This document shows, piece after piece, positions 43,162 through 52,253 of a stretch of 64,000 nucleotides of DNA. This DNA comes from an uncultured Acetatifactor sp. GTDB taxonomy: Bacteria; Bacillota; Clostridia; Lachnospirales; Lachnospiraceae. Numbering within the stretch: position 1 is the stretch's first letter; each line of letters opens with the position of its first letter. The position numbers were made by a program, and so were the translations under genes. The notes under the pieces were generated by a model. It was not told the DNA's origin and did not search any database. It saw nothing but the letters and a program-made list of their open reading frames with translations. The stretch spans positions 1 through 64,000 of the forward strand of contig CANQUQ010000011.1 of assembly GCA_947627115.1 (NCBI GenBank), given 5' to 3'.

Positions 43162-46134
43162 ATGCAGAAAAAAATTTTATACCGTACATTGCTTGCGGCA
43201 ATATTCCTATTTTGGCTCTCCGCCGTGCCGGTGTCGGCGGCCGGGGAGCTGCAGGGCGGCGGGGAGATGCCGGATTACGGCGACCTGTCCTATGTCAAGA
43301 CGATCTACAATGAGCAGAACGGTCTGCCTACGGGAGAGGCCAATACGGTGGTACAGACCTCGGACGGTTATATATGGCTGGGAAGCTACGGCGGTCTGAT
43401 CCGGTATGACGGCAGCAGCTTTCGCAATTACAGCACGGATGGCTCCATTTCCTCTTCCTCCGTCAGATCCCTGTTTGAGGACTCGGCAGGCCGGCTTTGG
43501 ATCGGCACGAACGATGCCGGGGTGTATCTGTATGAGAATGGGACGTTTGAGAGCATTCAAAGTCCCGGCGATTATTCCTTCCTCTGTATCAGGGATTTTA
43601 CGGAAGGTCCTGACGGCAGGATCTATATCGCCTCCACCTCCGGAATGGGCGAGATCAGGGACGGCGCCATCGAGGTCTACTCCGCGGAGGGCCTGGCGGG
43701 GGAGACGGTGTATTCCATTGCCTGCGACCCGGCGGGCAGAGTGTGGGCTGCGATGAATTCGGGAAAATGCGCGGTGGTATCGGACCAAAAGCCGGTGAGG
43801 ATCATGGAGTCTTCGGAAATCTTTTCCGACGCGGAGATCTACTGTGTGGCTTCGGACCGGGAGGGCGACCTGTACGTGGGTTCCTCCGCGAATGAGCTCG
43901 CGGTGCTTACCTTTGACGAAAATGGGGATTATACATCCAGGATCTGTTCCACGGGAAAGATCGTCACGCACAACAGGATCGTTACGGCGGACGACGGGAC
44001 TGTCGTTGTCTGCGGAGAGCACGGGTTCGCCCTGATGGACCGGACGGGCAGGATACTGATGTATGACGATACCGATCAGGCCATGCCCGTCAATGATGCG
44101 GCCATCGACTATGAGGGAAATCTTTGGTTCGCATCCTCTACCTACGGCGCCATTAAATATACGGCGGGATGTATGGAGGCGCTCGGAAAGGATACTCCGG
44201 TCGCGGAGCTTGCCATCAACGCCGTGACCAAGGCACACGGAGCGTTCTATGCGGTGCATGACAACGGCTTATCCATTCTTTCACAGGACGGAGAGCCGGT
44301 CTCCAATGAACTCACCGAAATGCTTTCCGGTGTGCGGATACGTCACGTCATGACGGACAGCAGCGGCAGGGTCTGGCTTTCCACCTACTCGGAACACGGC
44401 GCCATCTGCTATGACCCGGAGGACGGGAGCATGACGGAATACAACACGGATGCAGGAATGCTCAGCAATCTGGTCAGGACCGTGCTGGAGCGAAGGGACG
44501 GCTCCTTTGCCGCGGCCACGCAGGAGGGCGTGAACATCATCCGCAACGGCAGGGTGGTGGAGAGCTACAATGCGGACAACGGTCTTTCCGTGGCCGCGAT
44601 CCTCTGTTTCGCGGAGGATGAAGACGGCACGCTGTATATGGGAAGTGACGGCGGCGGTGTCTATGCGCTGAAGGACGGGGAGATCACCAACTACGGCTAC
44701 AGGGAAAATCTGGAGGAAGGCGTGGTCCTGAGAATGCTGCCGGACAGTGATTCCGACGGATTTTTCATCAGCGCGGGAAGCAATCTGTACTATTGGGACA
44801 AGGTGCAGTTCAGAAAGCTGGAGAACTTTTTAAAGGGCGCGGGAAGCATCTTTGATTTTATCGACCGCGACGGCAGGCTCTGGCTCCTGCAGAACAACGG
44901 TATCCTTGCCCTGGACAAGGACAGGCTCTTGAGCGGGGAGTTCACCAACGAGACAAAGTACAGCTTTGCCCAGGGCCTCACCGGCTCGCTGAACGCAAAT
45001 ACATGGAATTATCTGGACGGGGACGGTGCCCTCTATATCTCTACGCGGAGCGGCATCAGCGTGTTCCGGTTCTCCGGCACCGATGCGCCTCTGCCGCGCA
45101 TCAGCATCAACAGCGTCAACATAGACGGGAAGGGCTATGAGCAGTCGGAGGCGGTGGAGATCCCACGCGGGGCACAGCGTGTCACGGTGGATTTTGCGGC
45201 GCTTGATTATTCGGGAAATACCGATTTTTCCATATCCTATATACTGAAGGGATTTGACGAAGAGGAGACGGTGCTGAACAATACTAGGAGCGAGAGCATC
45301 AGTTACACCAATCTTCCCGGCGGAGAGTACAGCTTCGAGGTAAGGATTTTCGATTCCGAACATCCCGAAACGGTACAGACCTGCGCAATGAAGCTGAACA
45401 AGCAAAAGCGGCTGTACGAATATCCGCTTTTCCGGGTATTGCTGGTGGTGGCGCTGGTGCTTGTGGCGATGGCCGTCACGTATGTGGTTGTAGCGGCTCG
45501 GCTGAGGGCTGCAAGACACAGGCAGCAGGAATATCAGAGGATCGTGGAGCAGTCTCTCAGGACCTTCGCGCAGATCATCGACGCCAAGGACAAATATACC
45601 AACGGACATTCTCTGCGGGTCGCAGCTTATTCCCGCGAGCTTTCCAGAAGAATGGGAATGACCGAGCAGGAGCAGGAGCGTATTTATTATATTGCGCTGC
45701 TGCATGACATCGGAAAGATCGGCGTGCCGGACAGTATTTTAAATAAGCCGGGCAGGCTGACGGCGGAGGAGATGGATATTGTGCGCACGCATCCGGCCAT
45801 CGGCGGAAAAATATTGGAGAATTTTACTGCGATCCGGGGAATTTCCCAGGGGGCAAGATATCATCACGAGCGCTATGACGGGACCGGTTACTGCGAGAAA
45901 AAGGCAGGTGCGGACATCCCGCTGGAGGCCCGTATTATCGGCGTGGCGGACACATACGACGCGATGAGCAGCACGCGCTGCTACAGGGCGGCCCTGACCA
46001 AGGAGGCCATAGAAGAGGAGCTGAGAAGAGTCAGCGGCAGCCAGCTGGATCCTGAGATCGTACAGCATATGCTCAACATGATAGAGGAGGGCGCAGCACC
46101 CATGGAGGCGGTCTCGGAGATGAACGGAGTCTGA
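43162..46134 (+). CDS. Beta-propeller/Y_Y_Y receptor with cytoplasmic HD-GYP phosphodiesterase
   Basis: About 990 aa from ATG 43162 (GGAGGAGA upstream). Signal peptide ~1-32. The extracellular part (~45-660) is a series of two-component-regulator propeller repeats (GYIWLGSYGGLIRYDG; AGRLWIGTNDAGVYLYENG; GRVWLSTYSEHGAICYD), followed by a Y_Y_Y domain. One transmembrane helix (~775-800) leads to HD-GYP: HSLRVAAYS, LLHDIGKIGVPDSILNK, HHERYDGTGY and VADTYDAMSS. The expected output is c-di-GMP (or cGAMP) hydrolysis in response to an extracellular, possibly glycan, ligand. This receptor layout normally ends in a histidine kinase, so HD-GYP is an unusual output. Confidence 0.93.
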   Translation: MQKKILYRTLLAAIFLFWLSAVPVSAAGELQGGGEMPDYGDLSYVKTIYNEQNGLPTGEANTVVQTSDGYIWLGSYGGLIRYDGSSFRNYSTDGSISSSSVRSLFEDSAGRLWIGTNDAGVYLYENGTFESIQSPGDYSFLCIRDFTEGPDGRIYIASTSGMGEIRDGAIEVYSAEGLAGETVYSIACDPAGRVWAAMNSGKCAVVSDQKPVRIMESSEIFSDAEIYCVASDREGDLYVGSSANELAVLTFDENGDYTSRICSTGKIVTHNRIVTADDGTVVVCGEHGFALMDRTGRILMYDDTDQAMPVNDAAIDYEGNLWFASSTYGAIKYTAGCMEALGKDTPVAELAINAVTKAHGAFYAVHDNGLSILSQDGEPVSNELTEMLSGVRIRHVMTDSSGRVWLSTYSEHGAICYDPEDGSMTEYNTDAGMLSNLVRTVLERRDGSFAAATQEGVNIIRNGRVVESYNADNGLSVAAILCFAEDEDGTLYMGSDGGGVYALKDGEITNYGYRENLEEGVVLRMLPDSDSDGFFISAGSNLYYWDKVQFRKLENFLKGAGSIFDFIDRDGRLWLLQNNGILALDKDRLLSGEFTNETKYSFAQGLTGSLNANTWNYLDGDGALYISTRSGISVFRFSGTDAPLPRISINSVNIDGKGYEQSEAVEIPRGAQRVTVDFAALDYSGNTDFSISYILKGFDEEETVLNNTRSESISYTNLPGGEYSFEVRIFDSEHPETVQTCAMKLNKQKRLYEYPLFRVLLVVALVLVAMAVTYVVVAARLRAARHRQQEYQRIVEQSLRTFAQIIDAKDKYTNGHSLRVAAYSRELSRRMGMTEQEQERIYYIALLHDIGKIGVPDSILNKPGRLTAEEMDIVRTHPAIGGKILENFTAIRGISQGARYHHERYDGTGYCEKKAGADIPLEARIIGVADTYDAMSSTRCYRAALTKEAIEEELRRVSGSQLDPEIVQHMLNMIEEGAAPMEAVSEMNGV

Positions 46135-46135
46135 C

Positions 46136-47206
46136 ATGTATGCAGAAATGAACGGGAAAAGACTGGATTATCTTGATATGGTGAAGGGGATCGGCATTGC
46201 CCTTGTAGTGATCGGACATTCCCCCGGCGTGCCGACCTCCGTATTGATATGGCTCACCTCCTTTCATATGCCGTTGTTCTTCATCGTATCGGGGATCCTG
46301 TTCGCCTATAAGGGGGCTCACAGGGAGCCCTTTCGCGCCTATGCCAAAAAGCGGTTCTGCGGCACCCTGATTCCCTACTTCTGGTTCAGCCTGATCAATA
46401 TTCTCCTGGACTGGGGGAGGTTCCTGTTCGCTCCGGAGGCGGTGGGGAGGGAAACGGTCCGGAGGGATATCGTACAGTCCCTTTCCTTTTTCGGCGTATC
46501 GGTGCTCTGGTTCCTGCCCTCGCTCTTTTTGGGGAGCATTTGTCTGTACGGAATCGTCAAAAAATGCCCGGTATGGCTGCACTTTGTCATCGGGGCCGCA
46601 AGCATTCTGCTCCCGCCCGTGGGCGCACGTCTGGTCAGGACGTATGTCCCTATGGAGAAGAACACCCTGTTTTTGTGGCTCGGCAGTCTGTTCATTGCGC
46701 TGCTGCGTGCGTTTCCGGCGCTTACATTCATGCTGATGGGCTGCGGGATCAATTTTGTGCTGGAGAGATTCCGCCCCAGGGCGGTGTGGGATGTGCTGTT
46801 GGGAGCGGCATGTCTCGGCATTAATGTGATCGCGGCGTTCGCCAATGTGGGCGTGGATCTGCATTATCTTGTGCTGAACAATGTGGCGCTTTATTATCTG
46901 GCAGCCGGAAGCGCCGTCGTCGGACTGATCCTGCTCTGCCGGCACATAAGGCCGCTGAAGCCCCTGGTCTTTCTGGGGAAGAATTCTCTGATCGTCATGG
47001 TGACGCATCTGGACTGCCGGGTGATGAGAGCGGCCGTTCTGTTCGCGGAAGGAGTCAATCGCCTGATTCCGGGCATCGTTATGTATCGCGTCAGCTTATA
47101 TCTGGCGCTGGCAGTGGGAGAGCTGATAATGATACGGCTGATCAACAGGTTCGGGTTCTTTCTGATCGGCCGGAGGGAACCTGTAAAAGAGCGGCTGCAG
47201 GGGTGA
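46136..47206 (+). CDS. Acyltransferase family 3 membrane protein
   Basis: 356 aa; starts one base after the HD-GYP gene. The N-terminus RLDYLDMVKGIGIALVVIGH carries the family's catalytic-type His near residue 28, and FHMPLFFIVSGILF is the second hallmark. About ten hydrophobic helices follow. Family members O-acetylate or succinylate extracellular polysaccharides. Tight linkage to the receptor gene suggests co-expression. Confidence 0.88.
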   Translation: MYAEMNGKRLDYLDMVKGIGIALVVIGHSPGVPTSVLIWLTSFHMPLFFIVSGILFAYKGAHREPFRAYAKKRFCGTLIPYFWFSLINILLDWGRFLFAPEAVGRETVRRDIVQSLSFFGVSVLWFLPSLFLGSICLYGIVKKCPVWLHFVIGAASILLPPVGARLVRTYVPMEKNTLFLWLGSLFIALLRAFPALTFMLMGCGINFVLERFRPRAVWDVLLGAACLGINVIAAFANVGVDLHYLVLNNVALYYLAAGSAVVGLILLCRHIRPLKPLVFLGKNSLIVMVTHLDCRVMRAAVLFAEGVNRLIPGIVMYRVSLYLALAVGELIMIRLINRFGFFLIGRREPVKERLQG

Positions 47207-47239
47207 GGGCCGCACGGAAAACGGAAAGGAGAAGGAAGG

Positions 47240-47983
47240 ATGGTCGATGTAAGAGGAAGATGGGCACTGGTGACGGGAGCCAGCAGGGGGATCGGAAGGC
47301 TGGTGGCAAAATTCCTTGCCGGGCAGGGCTGTAATGTTGTGGTGCAGGGAAGAAAAAAGGAGCATTCCGCCGAGCTTGTGGAGGAGCTGAAGGCACTGGG
47401 GGTGGAGGCCCGTGCGGTGGGCGCAGAGCTTTCGGATATGGAATCCGTGGAGAATATGCTTGCGGATATTGATAATATGGGAATAGATATCGATATTGTC
47501 ATGAACAATGCGGGAATGCAGATCGCCTACAGGACGGAGTACCTGAAGACGCCGGCGGAGGATTACGCGAAGAGCTTTGCCATCAACACGATCGCGCCCA
47601 TGCTGATCTGTTATCACTTCCTGCCCCGCATGATAGAGAGGGGCTTCGGGAGGATCGTGAACACCACCAGCGGTATTCGGCTGGAGCCGGAGCAGGCAGG
47701 GTATTCGGCGAGCAAGGCGGCGCTGGACAAGGTGACCGTAGATCTGGGCTCCAAGCTTCAGGGAACGGATGTCCTGATCAACCTGACGGATCCGGGATGG
47801 TGCCGTACCGACCTGGGCGGTCCCAACGCTCCCAATGATCCGACGAGCGCCATTCCCGGAGTCGCAGTGGGAGCCTTCGTGGATGATAAAAGGTCAGGAC
47901 GGAATTTCAGCGCAGGTCTTTTTTACGGGATGACGCTGGAGGAGGCCGTGGAGAAGGCGGAGAGCATGGACAGCCCGTATTGA
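47240..47983 (+). CDS. Short-chain dehydrogenase/reductase (SDR)
   Basis: 247 aa, ATG after GAAAGGAGAAGG. The NAD(P)-binding TGASRGIG (~13-20), NNAG (~89-92), catalytic Ser in TTSGIR and Tyr-Lys in YSASKAALDK are all present. Classical SDR oxidoreductase; substrate unknown. It is followed by two aldo/keto reductases, making a redox gene cluster. Confidence 0.92.
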   Translation: MVDVRGRWALVTGASRGIGRLVAKFLAGQGCNVVVQGRKKEHSAELVEELKALGVEARAVGAELSDMESVENMLADIDNMGIDIDIVMNNAGMQIAYRTEYLKTPAEDYAKSFAINTIAPMLICYHFLPRMIERGFGRIVNTTSGIRLEPEQAGYSASKAALDKVTVDLGSKLQGTDVLINLTDPGWCRTDLGGPNAPNDPTSAIPGVAVGAFVDDKRSGRNFSAGLFYGMTLEEAVEKAESMDSPY

Positions 47984-48073
47984 CCTGCCTGGCAGGCCAC
48001 TGTCACGGTTCGGGAGAGGCGAGTGACCGTTTTGGCAGATTCCTGCAGGGGCTTGAAGAGAAGGAGGGCAAAT

Positions 48074-49189
48074 ATGTCTGATTATTTTGGGAAAGAGGTT
48101 CCCAAGCTTGGCTTTGGGCTCATGCGGCTGCCCAGGAAGGGGCTGGTCACGGATATCGAGCAGATGAAGAGGATGGTGGATCTGTTCCTGGAGTCTGGGT
48201 TCACCTATTTTGACACGGCATTTGTGTATCCCGGCTCCGAGGCGGCGGCTAAGAAAGCGCTGGTGGACAGGTATCCCCGTGACGCCTACACTCTGGCCAC
48301 CAAGCTGAATGTTCTGCTGGCGCCCAGTGAAAAAGCCGCCAAGAAGCAGTTCTACACCAGTCTGGAGCGGACGGGCGCGGAATATTTCGATTACTATCTG
48401 CTCCACGCGCTGATGGAGAACAACTATGCCCGGTACGATAAATTCCATATTTGGGATTTTGTGAAGGAACAGAAGGAAAAGGGCCTGGTCAGATATTTCG
48501 GGTTCTCTTATCACGCGGGGCCCGAACTGTTGGACCGGCTTCTTGCGGCTCACCCGGAGGTGGATTTCATTCAGCTCCAGATCAATTATGAGGATTGGGA
48601 AAATCCGTCGGTAGCCTCCAGAGCGAATTATGAGGTGGCGCGCAGGCACGGGAAATCCATTGTGATCATGGAGCCCGTGAAGGGAGGGCGCCTGGCAGAC
48701 CCGCCCGCTGCGGTGAAGGAGCTGCTTCATAAATATCACCCGGATATGTCCTACGCATCCTGGGCCATTTGCTTTGCGGCCTCCCTGGACGGCATCCTCA
48801 CCGTTCTGTCGGGAATGTCAAATCTTGCCCAGATGGAGGACAACATATCCTACATGAAGGATTTCAGACCGCTGGATCGGGAGGAGCAGAGGATCATACA
48901 GGAGGCACAGAGGATTCTCGGAAAGTCCGCCACAATTCCCTGTACCGCCTGCCGCTACTGCACGGAGGGATGTCCTAAGGGAATCGCCATACCGGAGATC
49001 TTTGCGGCCGCCAACAAGCGGCTGGGCAACGGTCAGATGGAGGAGGCGCTTTCCGATTACCGGCAGGCCGCGGGCGAGGGGCACCGGGCGTCCGACTGCA
49101 TAGGCTGCGGCCAGTGTGAGCGCGCCTGTCCGCAGCATCTTACGATCACGGAACATCTGAAGCAGTGTGCAAAGATGCTGGAAGGGTGA
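48074..49189 (+). CDS. Aldo/keto reductase with C-terminal 4Fe-4S ferredoxin domain (copy 1)
   Basis: 371 aa from ATG 48074 (AAGGAGGGCA upstream). The TIM-barrel AKR part starts LGFGLMRLP, has the catalytic Asp-Tyr in TYFDTAFVYP, and the QLQINYEDWE strand. C-terminal residues ~282-350 carry CTACRYCTEGCPKGI and CIGCGQCERACPQHL, i.e. two 4Fe-4S clusters. Such fusions are common in anaerobes; substrate unknown. The next gene is a close paralogue. Confidence 0.93.
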   Translation: MSDYFGKEVPKLGFGLMRLPRKGLVTDIEQMKRMVDLFLESGFTYFDTAFVYPGSEAAAKKALVDRYPRDAYTLATKLNVLLAPSEKAAKKQFYTSLERTGAEYFDYYLLHALMENNYARYDKFHIWDFVKEQKEKGLVRYFGFSYHAGPELLDRLLAAHPEVDFIQLQINYEDWENPSVASRANYEVARRHGKSIVIMEPVKGGRLADPPAAVKELLHKYHPDMSYASWAICFAASLDGILTVLSGMSNLAQMEDNISYMKDFRPLDREEQRIIQEAQRILGKSATIPCTACRYCTEGCPKGIAIPEIFAAANKRLGNGQMEEALSDYRQAAGEGHRASDCIGCGQCERACPQHLTITEHLKQCAKMLEG

Positions 49190-49249
49190 GGAAATAAAAT
49201 AAAACTGTAGATTGCAGTGCCGCTTCAGGGCGGCAGAGAAGAGGTGACT

Positions 49250-50377
49250 ATGGAGCGTTATTTTGGAGAGAACACACCGAAGCTGGGCTTTGGCCTGATG
49301 AGACTGCCGCGGGATAAGAGCGGGAAGATCGATCTGGAGCACACAAAGAAGATGGTGGACCTGTTCCTGGCGGCCGGACAGACCTATTTTGATACGGCTT
49401 ACGTGTACGACGACGGTGAGTCGGAGAAGACGGCGAAGGCCGCTCTGGTGGACCGTTATCCCAGAGAAAGCTTTACGCTGGCCACAAAGCTGTGTGCCTG
49501 GCAGAAGGCCCATGACGAAGAGACCGCAAAGCAGCAGTTCTATACCAGTCTGGAGCGGACGGGCGCGGGTTATTTTGATTATTATCTGCTTCATGCCCTC
49601 CAGGAGAGCAATTATAAATTATACGACAAATATCATATCTGGGACTTTGTGAAGGAGCAGAAGGCCAAGGGGCTGATCCGGCATTGGGGATTTTCGTTCC
49701 ATGCCTCACCGGAGCTTTTGGATGAGCTCCTCACGGCGCATCCCGATGCGGAGTTCGTGCAGCTGCAGATCAATTACGCCGATTGGGAGAGCGAGAATGT
49801 TGCGGCCAGGGCGAATTACGAGGTCGCCAGAAAACACGGCAAATCCATTGTCGTCATGGAGCCTGTGAAGGGCGGCGCGCTGGCGGAACCGCCTGCGGAG
49901 GTCAGATCCGTTCTGAATGCGGCGGACCCGAAGGCATCCTGTGCGTCCTGGGCCGTTCGGTTCGCGGCCTCGCTGGAGGGCATCATCACGGTGCTGTCCG
50001 GCATGTCGAACATAGAGCAGATGGAGGACAATCTGTCCTATATGAAGGAGTTCAGGCTCCTGAATGCGGAGGAGCAGACCGCTGTCCGCAAGGCCCAGGA
50101 GGCTATGGGCGCCGTCAAGTCCATTCCCTGCACGGCCTGCCATTACTGTACGGCGGGCTGCCCGAAGAAGATACCTATTCCGGAGATCTTTGCGGCCCGG
50201 AATAAGCAGACCATCTGGGGACAGCTGGAGGAAGGCGTCAACGACTATACCCGCGACACCGCAGGTGTGGGAACGGCTGTGGACTGTATCGCCTGCGGTC
50301 AGTGCGAGAGGGCCTGCCCTCAGCAGCTCAATGTGATACAGCGGCTGAAGGACTGCGCCGCAGTATTCGGAAAATAA
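49250..50377 (+). CDS. Aldo/keto reductase with C-terminal 4Fe-4S ferredoxin domain (copy 2)
   Basis: 375 aa from ATG 49250 (GAGGTGACT upstream). It has the same architecture as the preceding gene: LGFGLMRLPRDK, TYFDTAYVYDDGE, QLQINYADWE, CTACHYCTAGCPKKI and CIACGQCERACPQQL. Long identical stretches with copy 1 (for example the QQFYTSLERTGA and HGKSIV-MEPVKGG segments) show a tandem duplication followed by divergence. Confidence 0.93.
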   Translation: MERYFGENTPKLGFGLMRLPRDKSGKIDLEHTKKMVDLFLAAGQTYFDTAYVYDDGESEKTAKAALVDRYPRESFTLATKLCAWQKAHDEETAKQQFYTSLERTGAGYFDYYLLHALQESNYKLYDKYHIWDFVKEQKAKGLIRHWGFSFHASPELLDELLTAHPDAEFVQLQINYADWESENVAARANYEVARKHGKSIVVMEPVKGGALAEPPAEVRSVLNAADPKASCASWAVRFAASLEGIITVLSGMSNIEQMEDNLSYMKEFRLLNAEEQTAVRKAQEAMGAVKSIPCTACHYCTAGCPKKIPIPEIFAARNKQTIWGQLEEGVNDYTRDTAGVGTAVDCIACGQCERACPQQLNVIQRLKDCAAVFGK

Positions 50378-50402
50378 AGTAAGCGTACGGGTGGAATCGG
50401 TC

Positions 50403-51281
50403 ATGAAAAAAGTCGGAGTCGTCACGGACAGTCACAGCGGCATTACCCAGGAACAGGCGCGGGAGATGGGTATTCTGGTCCTGCCCATGCCGTTTACCAT
50501 CAACGGCAAGAGCTATCTTGAGGATGTCAGTCTGTCCAGGGCAAAGTTCTATAAAAAATTAGCGGAGGGCGTTGATGTGGGTACGTCACAGCCTTCTCCC
50601 ACAGATGTCACGGGCATTTGGAACAGGGCGCTGGCGGAGTATGAGGAGATCGTGTATATTCCCCTCAGCAGCGGCCTGTCCGGTTCCTGCATGACGGCCA
50701 TGGCCCTGGCCGGCGGGAAGTCGTATTGCGGCAAGGTGTTCGTCGTGGACAACGGGAGGGTCTCTACGCCCATGCGGCGCTCCGTCATGGACGCGGTGGA
50801 AATGGTGCAGGAGGGTTACGGCGCGGCGCAGATCAAGACCATGCTGGAGGCGGCCAGGGAACAGATGCAGATATATCTGGCGGTGGATACGCTGGAGTAT
50901 CTCAGAAGGGGAGGCCGTATCTCCAGGACAACGGCGGCCATCGGAACGGTGATGAATATCAAGCCCGTGCTGAAGATAAGCACGGGATCTCTGGATGTAT
51001 TCAGGAAGTGCAGAGGCTTCGGACTGGCAAAGAGGACGATGATCCAGGCGATGCGCCATGATCTGGAGACTGTCTATGCAGGACAGATGGAAAGGAACGA
51101 GGTGTATCTGCTGGCCGCATCCAGCGCCTCTGAGGAGGCGACGGACGCCTGGGCGAAGGAGATCCGGGCTGCGTTCCCAGGCATGGATGTCCTGTGCGAT
51201 CAGCTTGCCCTGGGCATTGCCTGTCATGTCGGCCCCAACGGTCTTGGCATCGGCTGCTCCTGTCGGCCGGAGAGAATATAG
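50403..51281 (+). CDS. DegV family fatty-acid-binding protein
   Basis: 292 aa from ATG 50403 (in-frame GTG at 50391 is the alternative). DegV/FakB fold: VVTDSHSGI at the start, ILVLPMPFTINGKSYLEDV, TSQPSPTDV, LSSGLSGSCMTAMALA, and LEYLRRGGRISRTTA. FakB-type proteins hold a fatty acid for phosphorylation by FakA. No fakA gene is adjacent. It ends at a terminator shared with the convergent ECF gene. Confidence 0.92.
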   Translation: MKKVGVVTDSHSGITQEQAREMGILVLPMPFTINGKSYLEDVSLSRAKFYKKLAEGVDVGTSQPSPTDVTGIWNRALAEYEEIVYIPLSSGLSGSCMTAMALAGGKSYCGKVFVVDNGRVSTPMRRSVMDAVEMVQEGYGAAQIKTMLEAAREQMQIYLAVDTLEYLRRGGRISRTTAAIGTVMNIKPVLKISTGSLDVFRKCRGFGLAKRTMIQAMRHDLETVYAGQMERNEVYLLAASSASEEATDAWAKEIRAAFPGMDVLCDQLALGIACHVGPNGLGIGCSCRPERI

Positions 51282-51294
51282 CGGAAGGATATCA

Positions 51295-51335
51295 GAGCTG
51301 TCACGCGGGCGGACACAGGCCGTGACAGCTCTTTT
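51295..51335 (+). terminator. Intrinsic terminator between convergent genes
   Basis: GAGCTGTCACG ... CGTGACAGCTC, a perfect 11-bp stem with a 15-nt loop, followed by TTTT. It serves the DegV gene; the opposite strand lacks a clear T-run. Confidence 0.8.
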
Positions 51336-51341
51336 GCGCGG

Positions 51342-51923
51342 TCATTGTGCGGAAGGCTTCATTCCGCTCTCAGCTTTGTCGGGCTCATATCGAAGGGGGA
51401 CCAGACGGGCCTTCTGCAGCGCCACATACAGTACCGGGAGCAGGATGAGCTGCAGGAGGATTCCGGGCAGACTGGATACAAAGTAGCCTGTCGCCCATGA
51501 TTTCAAGGTCACAGGCATAAAAATGCCCAGCGTCAATGCTCTTGCAATGCCGGTGAGGACGCGGCCGGCCAGCATGGCGACGATCAGACTGACGTACACG
51601 TCGGCGATCTGTCTGCCGGTGTGTACCAGCCGGATCATAATGCCGGAGATGAGACCGTACAAGGCAAGCTCTATCATCATGTTGGGGAGATATCCCCAGG
51701 CGGGCATCCCGGTGAGCATGCAGGAGAGCAGAGGCCCCAAAAGTCCGCAGACCAGGCCGTACTGCCAACCGCACACCAGCCCGCAGAGCAGGACGGGTAT
51801 GTGCATGGGAGAGAGCAGTGTCCCGGCGTTCGGAATGGCGTGAAGAGACAGGGGCAGCACAATGCAGAGCGCTATGCAGGCCGCTGTGGTCACTGTTCGT
51901 GTCAGATGAGTCATTTCTTTCAT
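51342..51923 (-). CDS. ECF transporter S component
   Basis: 193 aa on the minus strand; ATG preceded by GAGGAAA. About six transmembrane helices. The LSPMHIPVLLCGLVCGWQYG and GLLGPLLSCMLTGMP segments are typical of substrate-binding S components of energy-coupling-factor vitamin/metabolite importers. The shared ECF A/A'/T module must be elsewhere. The 185-nt leader with an intrinsic terminator suggests regulation by a small molecule, plausibly the transported compound. Substrate not identifiable from sequence. Confidence 0.85.
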   Translation of the reverse strand: MKEMTHLTRTVTTAACIALCIVLPLSLHAIPNAGTLLSPMHIPVLLCGLVCGWQYGLVCGLLGPLLSCMLTGMPAWGYLPNMMIELALYGLISGIMIRLVHTGRQIADVYVSLIVAMLAGRVLTGIARALTLGIFMPVTLKSWATGYFVSSLPGILLQLILLPVLYVALQKARLVPLRYEPDKAESGMKPSAQ

Positions 51924-52107
51924 AGTCGTTTCCTCTTTTCCTCAGATATTCTGTAGATATTCTGTCCCGGATCCGCGGAAGCACAGGAATGTCCCGGCGC
52001 ACAAAAAAGCCATGAAGTCCGGACTCTTTTCAAAGAGTCGTCAGCCTTCATGGCACAGATCCGTGGGTAATACATATACAGTGCCGTCCCTTCATGAGAC
52101 GGATATC
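51924..52107 (-). promoter_or_regulatory. Structured 5' leader of the ECF gene (riboswitch-like, ligand unknown)
   Basis: On the minus strand the leader reads, from about 52107: a GAGAC/GTCTC stem, a GGCAC/GTGCC stem-loop enclosing TATGTATTACCCACGGAT, and then the terminator at 52003-52054. An upstream TCATGAAGG segment repeats the left arm of the terminator (CCATGAAGG), so it could pair with the right arm (CTTCATGG) as an alternative structure. I could not match it to a TPP, FMN, THF, cobalamin or preQ1 consensus. Confidence 0.5.
52003..52054 (-). terminator. Leader terminator of the ECF gene
   Basis: On the minus strand: GCCATGAAG, an inner ACTCTTTGAAAAGAGT hairpin, CTTCATGGC, then TTTTTT. 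It lies upstream of the coding region, so it acts as an attenuator. Confidence 0.75.
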
Positions 52108-52114
52108 TGTCTCT

Positions 52115-52142
52115 ATCATAGCGCAAATTGCCGTTTTGTCAA
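52115..52142 (-). promoter_or_regulatory. Promoter of the ECF leader
   Basis: Minus strand TTGACA (perfect -35), 16-bp spacer, TATGAT. Confidence 0.75.
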
Positions 52143-52160
52143 GAACTTTGTGAAAGTCAC

Positions 52161-52190
52161 TTGAATTTGTGCGGCCGGCCATGCTATGAT
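52161..52190 (+). promoter_or_regulatory. Promoter of the DUF3842 gene
   Basis: TTGAAT, 18-bp spacer, TATGAT. It diverges from the ECF promoter with only ~18 bp between the two -35 elements. Confidence 0.6.
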
Positions 52191-52253
52191 GGGTAAAGTC
52201 AAGCGAATGTCTGCGGCCGCGGCCGCAGTCTGAGAAAGGTACGGTCGATTACT

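Noticed and set aside
51924..52107. Known riboswitch (TPP, THF, FMN, cobalamin, preQ1) in the ECF leader
   Set aside because: The conserved boxes of those classes are absent; only a partial, non-convincing GGCACTG resemblance to a cobalamin box exists.
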